Assembly: GCA_022843465.1 (NCBI GenBank) | Contig: JALHNO010000003.1 | Location: 246,955-310,954, forward strand | DNA length: 64,000 nt | DNA from: Pseudomonadota bacterium | GTDB taxonomy: Bacteria > Pseudomonadota > Gammaproteobacteria > Xanthomonadales > Ahniellaceae | Direction: 5' to 3' | Part shown: piece after piece, positions 28,774 through 36,451 of the stretch | How positions within the stretch are numbered: the first letter of the stretch is position 1 | How the letters are laid out: each line of letters begins with the position of its first letter | The notes under the pieces: generated by a model | Database searches by the model: none | Told to the model about the DNA's origin: nothing | Seen by the model: the letters and a program-made list of their open reading frames with translations, nothing else | Made by a program: the position numbers and the translations under genes

Positions 28774-31575
28774 CTAGAACTTGTAGCGAAACCCCGCCAG
28801 GTACTGGCGACCGGTAAAGTGGTACACCGATGCGCGGTCCCCGACCGAATCCACGTACTGGTCGTTGGGCTCGTCGGTCAAATTGATGCCCTCGAAAGTG
28901 ATGTCCATATTGTCTGTCAGCCTCCAGGTCGCGGAGACGTCGAGATTGCGGGTACCAATGGTGCCTTCCATATCGTTGTTGTTGCGACCCGGCACCGTCG
29001 TGAGGTAATCGTCGCGGTAGGTCGAGGAGGCGCGTATGCTGAAGCGTTCACGCTCGTAGTACAAAGTCACGCTGTAGGCATTGTTGGACAGGCCCACCAG
29101 GTCGGTGCGCAGCGACGGCGTTCCCGTCGATGTCACGTACTGGATCTTCGAATCGACATAGGTGTAGTTGAAGATCGCGCCGAAGCCATCGAAGGGTTGT
29201 GGCAGGAAGGTGAACGGCTGTTGCCAGCTGAGTTCCATGCCTTCAAGCTTTCCGCCAGGCGTATTGACCGGAACGTTGAACTGAAAGTCATCGTTGACGG
29301 TGGCGCCAGTACCCTCAAGCAGGCTCGCGGGCAGTCCGGACGTGCTGTACGGCCTGGTTTCGCGCGAGGTCTGCACGAAGCTGTCGATGTCCTTGTAGAA
29401 GAGCGCCAGACCGAGCAGAGATTGCTCGGCGAAATACCATTCGAAGCTCATGTCCACTGTTGTGGCGCGGAATGGATCGAGCAGCGGGTCACCACCAGTG
29501 ACTGTGCGCGCACCACCGCTGACCGATATAGAGACACCTGGTGTCAGATTGCCAAGCCCAGGTCTTGCCACGACCTTGGCGGCGCCAAGGCGGATCAGGA
29601 AATCCTCGCCCGCCTCCCAGACCAGGTTCATCGAGGGCAGGGTATCGCTGTAGTCACGATCTACGGTGAGGCCGACCTGTTGACCGCCGACGAGGGCAAA
29701 GCCGGTCGACGACTGGTCGGTGCGCACATAGCGCACGCCGAAATCTCCGCGCAATGGCCGGCCGAACATCTCGGTGTCGAATTCGCCCTGCAGCCACACT
29801 CCGTTGTCCTTCTCGGTGACCGAGCGATTGTTGCCACGCACGCTCGCAACCGAATCGGAAAGCGCAAAGGTTCCGGTGTCGCTGTAGATGCCAAAGACTT
29901 CGTTGAACGCATCGATATCGGGAATCAGCCAGCGGCTGATGCCGCCGCCGAGCGAACTGGTGTTGAATACCTGAGTCAGCATGGCGAGCGTGGTGCCGGC
30001 TGGCAGAGAGGGCACCGCCGTCTCCGATGCGCGTCGGCGCTCGGTGGTCGCGAATTCATACTGCTTCCAGTCAACACCGCCGCGAACTCGGAAGAAGTCG
30101 TTGACCTGCCAGCTCAGGTCGAACTCGACCGTCGTGAAGTCGTTGTCGGTGGTTTGCGGGCGCAGTCGGATTTCGGACAGGCCAGGGGCAAAGGTCCAAT
30201 TGTTGGGATCGGTGACGTCGAAGCCGTAGTCGATGATGGGCTGCCGGCTATTGCCGCGGTAGTCCCAGCTATAGCCATCGGCATCGGCGCGGTCCAAGGT
30301 GATTGTCGTCTGGATCGGGTTGTCGAACGAGGAGCGTGCGCTGCCGACCAGGGCATTCAGATTCACGCTGTCGCCGATTTCCTGGGCGAAGTCGAGGCTG
30401 ACCTGGGTGAACGTGGTCTCAAGCACATCGAAGCGGGTTTCGGAGCGTACGTCGACATTGTCGAACAGTCCGTACTCGAGATTGCCCGTGGGCGAGACCG
30501 AGCCATCGAGCACAATGGTCTGCGGCTTGCCTGCGCCGGTGCGGCTGAATGAGACCGCTTCAAGAAAATTCTCGGTGCGTTCGGCATCGAACTTGGCGTA
30601 CAGCCCATCGAGGGTGAACAGGGTGCCGGGATTTGGTTCGAACTGCAGCGCCGTGGTGACGCCGAGTCGTTGCTGATCGTGCTCCAGTACGCCGTAGCGC
30701 GGGATGCGCGGATGAAACGTATCGGCGCTGAGCGCGGGCGTATAAGGCGATGCAGCCGAGAAACCGCCGCTGCTGTTGCCGCGATCCCAGCGCACTGTGC
30801 TATGCCCCTGCTCGATCAACGAACGATCAGTGTAGGCAATCGACACCAGTGCGCCGATGCTGCCATCGGCGAACGTATTGCTGAGCAGCATCGCCCCGCG
30901 CGGATCGGAGTCATTCGAGAGATCGTTGTAGCCGACCTGTCCCGCAGTCACGAAGGTAAATCCATCGTAATCGAAAGGACGCGCAGTCTGCAGATCGACG
31001 GTGGCGCCAAGCGAGCCTTCGTCGACGTCGGCGGACGCGGTCTTGCGGACGGTGACGCTATTGAACAGATCGGACGCGAAGACATTGAAATCAAAGCCAC
31101 GGCCGCGATTGGCGCCGCCAGAACTGTCGGTTCCACCGGTGGTGGTCAGTGCTTCCATTCCATTGATGCGCACGCGTGCGAAATCCGGGCCCAGCCCGCG
31201 CACCGAGATGTTGCGACCTTCGCCGGCGTCGCGGGTGATCGATACGCCCGGGATGCGCTGCAGTGATTCGGCTAGATTGAGATCTGGGAACTTGCCGATG
31301 TCCTCGGCCACGATGGCGTCGATCTGGCCGCGCTCTTCGCGCTTGTTGTCCAGCGCTACCTGCAGACTGGCCTTGTAGGTGACGACGACTGTCGACAATT
31401 CGGTGGCATCCTTGTCATCGTCTGCCGCCTGGTCGGATGTCTCGGGATCGGTCTGGTCTGCCGCAGTCGTGGACTGTGCCCACAGCGCTGGGGTAAACCC
31501 GTATAGCGCGATCAGGATGGCGGCTGACAGAGCGGCGCGTGTCGGCGCTTTTGCTGTGGTTGCTGAGTGACTCAC
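28774..31575 (-). CDS. TonB-dependent outer-membrane receptor for pectin oligomers
   Basis: A 933-residue receptor of the Caulobacter/Xanthomonas type. It starts at GTG 31575 with AGGAGGG six bases before; the longer frame to 31758 covers both operators. A signal peptide ends near ALWAQS, then a short acidic linker leads to a TonB-box-like ELSTVVVT and the plug (DLNLAESLQRIPGVSITRD, RNISVRGLGPDFARVRINGM). The C-terminal barrel closes with GRQYLAGFRYKF, ending in Phe as outer-membrane proteins do. Context implies uptake of oligogalacturonides. The stop is followed by 273 bases without a gene before the pectinesterase start. Confidence 0.95.
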   Translation of the reverse strand: MSHSATTAKAPTRAALSAAILIALYGFTPALWAQSTTAADQTDPETSDQAADDDKDATELSTVVVTYKASLQVALDNKREERGQIDAIVAEDIGKFPDLNLAESLQRIPGVSITRDAGEGRNISVRGLGPDFARVRINGMEALTTTGGTDSSGGANRGRGFDFNVFASDLFNSVTVRKTASADVDEGSLGATVDLQTARPFDYDGFTFVTAGQVGYNDLSNDSDPRGAMLLSNTFADGSIGALVSIAYTDRSLIEQGHSTVRWDRGNSSGGFSAASPYTPALSADTFHPRIPRYGVLEHDQQRLGVTTALQFEPNPGTLFTLDGLYAKFDAERTENFLEAVSFSRTGAGKPQTIVLDGSVSPTGNLEYGLFDNVDVRSETRFDVLETTFTQVSLDFAQEIGDSVNLNALVGSARSSFDNPIQTTITLDRADADGYSWDYRGNSRQPIIDYGFDVTDPNNWTFAPGLSEIRLRPQTTDNDFTTVEFDLSWQVNDFFRVRGGVDWKQYEFATTERRRASETAVPSLPAGTTLAMLTQVFNTSSLGGGISRWLIPDIDAFNEVFGIYSDTGTFALSDSVASVRGNNRSVTEKDNGVWLQGEFDTEMFGRPLRGDFGVRYVRTDQSSTGFALVGGQQVGLTVDRDYSDTLPSMNLVWEAGEDFLIRLGAAKVVARPGLGNLTPGVSISVSGGARTVTGGDPLLDPFRATTVDMSFEWYFAEQSLLGLALFYKDIDSFVQTSRETRPYSTSGLPASLLEGTGATVNDDFQFNVPVNTPGGKLEGMELSWQQPFTFLPQPFDGFGAIFNYTYVDSKIQYVTSTGTPSLRTDLVGLSNNAYSVTLYYERERFSIRASSTYRDDYLTTVPGRNNNDMEGTIGTRNLDVSATWRLTDNMDITFEGINLTDEPNDQYVDSVGDRASVYHFTGRQYLAGFRYKF

Positions 31576-31945
31576 GAGGAACCCTCCTGTTGTCCGTGGT
31601 CGGGACGTGCGATGCGAGTTGGTGTGCGGGCAATTTTGACACCGGTAGCAAAAGACGCAAAACTGCATGGATGACACCGGTGGACAAAAGGCTAACAAAC
31701 AACGCAGCGCAGCAGCAAGGGGCAATTCTGCGACCGCTTCTTGGCGCCAACGGGACATTCAATTCTTGTCATGACAGGGTTGCCGTGGAGATGGGACACC
31801 AACGTTGGCCGAAATCTACGCATGCTGCACAGCAGCATGAACGGGTTCCGGTCTAAAAAGTCCTCTGATCCTTCCGGCAGTCGGCATCATGGACGCGCGC
31901 GGAAGTCGGCTTTCCGGTTGATGCAAGCCACATGGAGGAGTACGC
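31576..31945. promoter_or_regulatory. Divergent control region with two predicted LacI operators
   Basis: This 370-bp region separates the receptor gene and kdgK. Two copies of TGACACCGGT (the complement of ACCGGTGTCA) lie at 31637-31646 and 31672-31681, their left edges 35 bp apart. The first is 62 bases before the receptor GTG, the same distance as at kduI. Extended similarity includes GnACAAA-like bases to the right of each core. The rest, up to the kdgK ribosome site GGAGGAG at 31934-31940, shows no further repeat, ORF or clear promoter to me. Confidence 0.65.
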
Positions 31946-32965
31946 ATGAGCAAGTCGATCATCTGTTTTGGCGAACTGCTGCTGCGCCTGAGTGCGCCGG
32001 GCCGGCAGTTCCTGCTGCAGTCTCCCTCGCTCGAGGTGCATATCGGCGGAGCTGAAGCGAATGTTGCGGTTTCGCTGGCACGCCTTGGCCATCGCGTGTG
32101 CATGCTAAGTGCGGTGCCCGACAATCCGCTCGGCGCCGCGGCAGTGGGCGAGCTGCGTCGCCATGGTGTCGATACCTCCGGGGTGATAACGGCGAGCGGA
32201 CGCATGGGTCTGTACTTTCTGGTGCCAGGCGCCATCCATCGACCCAGCGAGGTGTTGTACGACCGCGCGGATTCGGCATTTTCGCGCCTGCATGTCAGCC
32301 AGCTGGCCACGACATCAGCATTTGCAGGCGCGGGCTGGCTGCACCTTTCAGGCGTGACACCCGCGCTCGGCAAGGGCGCCGCAGAAACTGCTGTGGAGCT
32401 GGCGCGCGCTGCTCGGGCGGCCGGGCTGTCGATCTCGTTCGATGGCAACTTCCGCGCCAAACTCTGGCAGTCCTGGGATGGTGATGCGGCGTTCTGGCTG
32501 CGGCAATTGATTGAGCAGGCCGACATCATCTTCGCTGATCATCGCGACATGGAAGTGGTGCTGGGAACCGATACCGAGGAGGCGCCCGCCCAGGAGCGCT
32601 TTGCGCTTGCGGCATGTGCGGCGTTCGCTGCGTTCCCGCGGCTCCGTCGTTTCTGTGCAACCGCGCGCGTACAACACAACGTCGATCATCACGCGCTCTC
32701 GGCGCTGATGGCCACCCGCGAAGGCAGTCTGCACAGCACGGCTTCGTACGAGATCACGCCGATCGTCGATCGGATCGGCGCCGGCGATGCCTTCGCAGCC
32801 GGCGTTCTGCACGGCCTGATCCATGGCATGAATGATCCCGACACCCTGCACTTCGGCTTGGGGGCAGCCTGTCTCAAGCATTCGGTGCCGGGCGATTTCA
32901 ACCTGGTTTCGGAATCCGATGTTGCCGCCTTTGTCGGCCGCGGCATGTACGATGTACGTCGCTGA
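31946..32965 (+). CDS. kdgK: 2-dehydro-3-deoxygluconokinase
   Basis: A 339-residue PfkB-family sugar kinase that phosphorylates 2-keto-3-deoxygluconate to KDPG, the step after KduD. The N-terminal FGELLLRLSAPG and GGAEANVAVSLARLG motifs match KdgK, and the catalytic Asp lies in DRIGAGDAFAAGVLHGL. GGAGGAG lies five bases before the ATG. It diverges from the receptor gene, so both may respond to the same regulator. The KDPG aldolase needed next is not in the window. Confidence 0.93.
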   Translation: MSKSIICFGELLLRLSAPGRQFLLQSPSLEVHIGGAEANVAVSLARLGHRVCMLSAVPDNPLGAAAVGELRRHGVDTSGVITASGRMGLYFLVPGAIHRPSEVLYDRADSAFSRLHVSQLATTSAFAGAGWLHLSGVTPALGKGAAETAVELARAARAAGLSISFDGNFRAKLWQSWDGDAAFWLRQLIEQADIIFADHRDMEVVLGTDTEEAPAQERFALAACAAFAAFPRLRRFCATARVQHNVDHHALSALMATREGSLHSTASYEITPIVDRIGAGDAFAAGVLHGLIHGMNDPDTLHFGLGAACLKHSVPGDFNLVSESDVAAFVGRGMYDVRR

Positions 32966-33004
32966 TTACTTGCCCGGCGGCCGAATTGCTGCGCCCTGGA
33001 TGGC

Positions 33005-34000
33005 TCAGTGATTCAACTGCGGGTTGCCGTGTTTCACCGTGCGCGCCGCCGACCAGAGATACTGGTCGCCGTAGCTCCCCGGGGGAATCTCGCACTCGAC
33101 TGCCCGATCGGGCTGATCGGGCGGACTGGTCTGGCCGATCTGGAACGGTCCGCTGGCAATCGGACAATCGCATTGCACGATCGTGCCATCGTCAGGCGCA
33201 TCGACACCATTCGCAAATCGGCAGGGTGCCGTCATGCAGCCGAGGTAGTCGCCATGGCAGGGCGTCAGCGCGCTCATATCGTAGTCCTTGGCCATGGCCA
33301 GGCTGAAGGTCGAGATCACGTCGTAGCCAGGCACCAGCGACTGCGCCGGCTGCTGGGCATTCTGATTGCGCACGTATTGGCAGACTTTGGCCTCGGGCAG
33401 CCCGCACCCGGCAATGGATGCGCCCGGGCCGCTGCCGCAGGCGGCCATGTTGGCGCAGCCGGCGCCATCATGTCCGCACTGCTGGATGGCCTCGTACCAG
33501 GCGTTCTGATTGATGATGCCATTGATGTCGACGTAGGAGATGCCCGAGCCGTAGTACTGGCATGAGCAGTTTGCGGTCTTGCCCGATGCATCCACCACGC
33601 AGGGCAGGGCCTGATTGTCGGCCATGGTTCCTGTCGGCATCGGTGGGCCGGAGTAGAAGCACAGCGCATAGGGTCCGGAGTCGCACATCAGCATGTTGCT
33701 GGATTTCTGCGGGTCGCCGCTGGCGCTGATCACGATATTGGCCGCGGCCGCACCATGTGCTGTGGTCCAGCAGTCGTTTTCGACATAGGGCTGATTCGAG
33801 CACTCGTCAGCGCAGGGTGCGCTGGTCGGGCAGAGCTGTGCGGCGTCCACTGCAACCCGCGGAGCGGGTGCCGTCGCCGCGCCATCGGCAACGGACGGTG
33901 GGGCGGACTGGGACGCCGGCTCGGGTGCCTTCGAGCATGCGACCATGAACACGGCGAGCAGAACGCCGAGCAGGCAGATTGGCCTGTACTTGCTATGCAT
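33005..34000 (-). CDS. Cysteine-rich lipoprotein of unknown function
   Basis: A 331-residue predicted lipoprotein. The signal peptide ends at MVAC (Cys 22), with AAGGAG before the ATG. A Pro/Ala-rich linker (about residues 23-50) leads to a compact domain with 20 further Cys, many in short pairs (NCSC, QLC...APC, VQCDC). Repeated sequence types (CSCQYYGSGISYVD, CDCPIASGPFQIGQ) suggest two similar disulphide-rich units. I recognise no family. It converges on kdgK with 39 bases between stops, and is probably its own transcript. Confidence 0.6.
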   Translation of the reverse strand: MHSKYRPICLLGVLLAVFMVACSKAPEPASQSAPPSVADGAATAPAPRVAVDAAQLCPTSAPCADECSNQPYVENDCWTTAHGAAAANIVISASGDPQKSSNMLMCDSGPYALCFYSGPPMPTGTMADNQALPCVVDASGKTANCSCQYYGSGISYVDINGIINQNAWYEAIQQCGHDGAGCANMAACGSGPGASIAGCGLPEAKVCQYVRNQNAQQPAQSLVPGYDVISTFSLAMAKDYDMSALTPCHGDYLGCMTAPCRFANGVDAPDDGTIVQCDCPIASGPFQIGQTSPPDQPDRAVECEIPPGSYGDQYLWSAARTVKHGNPQLNH

Positions 34001-34170
34001 GTGAATCTCCTTTCGAGGCGCAGCGGTGTGCAGCGACGGTCGAAGCGTGCGCGGTCTGCGGTTCGGCCCCTGCAACAGGCTTCAGTATTGGACCAGACCG
34101 GGCAATTGCCACCTGCGCATTCTTACAGTTGCAGCCGCCGCTCCGGCTATGTTGTGCGCGCGGCGAGCGC

Positions 34171-34818
34171 TCAGCGGCGGCGCAGCAGGGCGTAGATGAA
34201 GGCCTGGGTGCTGCCGGCAGGTGTGGTGTGGCGTTCGCAGCGCTGCTCGATCAGCTCGAATTCGTCGCCGAGAATCTGCGCGATGTCGTCGGCACTTCGG
34301 CGCACTACCGCAAGCCCGCTGCAGCGCTCCGGTCCCTGCGGCCCGAAGCCGGCGATCAACGCATGACCACCTGCACGCAGAGCCGCGCGCGCCTGCGCGG
34401 CGTAGTGGGCAAGATCTTCACTGTCGCTGAGAAAATGAAGCACAGCGCGGTCGTGCCAGAAATCGTAATGACTGCGTTCGAGTTCGGCAGTCCGGATATC
34501 GGCAAGCTGCCAGCGTACGCCAGGATGGTCGCCGATCCGCGCGCGACCGAGTGCCAGCGCATGTTCCGAGATATCGAGCACGACGATCTGATCGAGCCCG
34601 GCCAGCAGCAGGTCGTCGACCAGGGTCGAGGCACCTCCACCGACATCGATCAGTGTGCTGGCCGCGTTCAGGCCTGCCGATCGCAGCAGTTCGAGCGACG
34701 TGCCCAGATGGGGCGCGAACCAGCTGACGTTCTCCGCGCCGCTGCGTTGATAGGCGCGGTCCCAGTGCAGACTGAGGTCCGGCTGCACGATGCTGTCTGG
34801 CGGTTCTGGGGATGGCAT
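34171..34818 (-). CDS. Class I SAM-dependent methyltransferase
   Basis: A 215-residue cytoplasmic methyltransferase. The SAM-binding motif I is in TLIDVGGGASTLVDDLL, motif II in VVLDISEHALALGRAR, and the post-motif region WHDRAVLHFL follows. The N-terminal LHWDRAYQRSGAENVSWF resembles small thiopurine/tellurite-type or general methyltransferases. The substrate is unknown. The start is uncertain: ATGs at 34854, 34830 and 34818 are all in frame without a clear ribosome site; the last is chosen as nearest the conserved part. Confidence 0.75.
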   Translation of the reverse strand: MPSPEPPDSIVQPDLSLHWDRAYQRSGAENVSWFAPHLGTSLELLRSAGLNAASTLIDVGGGASTLVDDLLLAGLDQIVVLDISEHALALGRARIGDHPGVRWQLADIRTAELERSHYDFWHDRAVLHFLSDSEDLAHYAAQARAALRAGGHALIAGFGPQGPERCSGLAVVRRSADDIAQILGDEFELIEQRCERHTTPAGSTQAFIYALLRRR

Positions 34819-34946
34819 GCGCACCAGCATATCCGCCGCGGACGCCGTCGTCATCGCCGCTGTGCGCGGTCGAGGCGCGCGATGCAGCACGGCGGCGAGT
34901 CGCTCTTGAGCCACGCTGCGGCCGGCAGCTGAAGTTCCGCACCCGC

Positions 34947-36266
34947 TCAGTAGCGCACGGGTTGGTGCGTGAACATCGCCACGGTCGCCAGGCCACTGGC
35001 GTTGACCGTGATCAGCAGGCCCTCGCCACTGCGGCTGGCACCGCCGTACCAGGTACCGTTCATGAAATCGCTGCCATTGACCTGGTCGAACGGCTGCAAT
35101 TTGCACTGGTCGGTGAACGCGGTGCCGACCAGGGATTGCAGCGCATAGCCGCCGCTGCCGAATCCTGCCGAATCGGGGCCGGTGGAGTTCCAGCTGAAGT
35201 CCGCGCTTTCGCAGCTGGTGAATGCGATGCGGATGCTGCCCCAGCGCTTGCGCACGACATCGGTGGGGCGAAAGGCGTCACCAAACCGGGTGCCGGTGGC
35301 GGACACCAGATCGAATTCAATCTGGCGACCATGCACCTGTCCGGCACCGATCAGCCAGTACTGGCTGCCGACCTGGGCCAAATCGACTTTGGCTGGCATG
35401 GTGACGACATAGGTCGCACCCTGCAGGCCGCCGCCGGCGGTGATTGGAAACAAGGTTCCCTGGGTGGCGCCGGTGCTGGCGTTGAGCACCTGCACGATGC
35501 TGCTGTTGGTCGCCACCAGCAAGCGACCATCGCTGCTGTAGTTCATTCCGGCGGGAGAGGGCAGGGACGCAAAGGTACCGACCAGGGCGCCACTGCCGGC
35601 ATTGAAACGCAGGATCTGGCTGCTGCCTTCGCTGCTCACCAGTACATGGGCATTTCCTGGCTCGAAAAGGATGGCGCGGGTGCGACGCAGACCCCCGCTG
35701 CCGGCGGTCACGAAGGTGCTGAGCTGATTCGTGACCGGGTCGTAGCGCAGCACATTGTTGCTGTAATAGCCGGGAATATAGAGCTTGCCGTCGGGACCGA
35801 AGGTCATGCCATTGTCAGGACCATCGAGGCCACCGGCGCGCGCTGGCACCGGCGTCGACTTCAGCGTTCCGGTCTGGCCGTCGTAGCGGCGCACCTCATC
35901 GGCATCAAAGCCAGCGACATAGAGATCGCCATCGGGTGCAAACGCAATCCCGGTCGGCTTGAACGCCGCACCGGTGTCGATGAAGGTATCGATGTAGGCC
36001 AGGCTATCGGATTGGTAGCGCAGGATCCGGCCATTGTTCTCGCTGACGACGTAGACGCGGCCATCGGGTCGCGGCCACACCGCCTGCGCCCCGCTGATCC
36101 GGTTGTCGCTGTCGAGCACGCGTTCGAAGTCGCCGCTGCAGGCGTCGTAGACGTGGACATTGCTGTAATAGCCACTGACCAGGGCACGACCGGCATTGCA
36201 GCTGGATTGTGCCGCGGTCTCCAGGCTGGCGATCAGGATCAGGCAGAGCGGGAGCAGTTTGCGCAT
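34947..36266 (-). CDS. Secreted NHL/Vgb-like beta-propeller protein with a Xanthomonadales-type C-terminal module
   Basis: A 439-residue exported protein. The signal peptide is residues 1-19 (cleavage after TAA), and GAGGAG precedes the ATG. Residues of about 25-290 contain repeated strands of propeller type (GIAFAPDGDLYVAGFD, GMTFGPDGKLYIPGYY, GMNYSSDGRLLVATN). The last 140 residues differ: GSQYWLIGAGQVHGRQIEFD, WGSIRIAFTSC and the ending NGTWYGGASRSGEGLLI match a module I associate with secreted proteins of this order. A periplasmic or surface role is inferred; the ligand is unknown. Confidence 0.65.
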   Translation of the reverse strand: MRKLLPLCLILIASLETAAQSSCNAGRALVSGYYSNVHVYDACSGDFERVLDSDNRISGAQAVWPRPDGRVYVVSENNGRILRYQSDSLAYIDTFIDTGAAFKPTGIAFAPDGDLYVAGFDADEVRRYDGQTGTLKSTPVPARAGGLDGPDNGMTFGPDGKLYIPGYYSNNVLRYDPVTNQLSTFVTAGSGGLRRTRAILFEPGNAHVLVSSEGSSQILRFNAGSGALVGTFASLPSPAGMNYSSDGRLLVATNSSIVQVLNASTGATQGTLFPITAGGGLQGATYVVTMPAKVDLAQVGSQYWLIGAGQVHGRQIEFDLVSATGTRFGDAFRPTDVVRKRWGSIRIAFTSCESADFSWNSTGPDSAGFGSGGYALQSLVGTAFTDQCKLQPFDQVNGSDFMNGTWYGGASRSGEGLLITVNASGLATVAMFTHQPVRY

Positions 36267-36451
36267 TGCGGGTCTCCTCGGGGGACGCCAGAGTGCCGGC
36301 TTGGCAGGCTCCGCTGCGCGGGTGAAAACATCCATTCTTTCTCCGTTCCACCGTCGTGGGGCCCTGCAGCGGGGGCCGCAGCGGTGCGCTTCATGGAGGC
36401 GTTTGGCCCAAGGCGTTACGATGCAAGGGAATTACTGTCACGTGAGTACCG

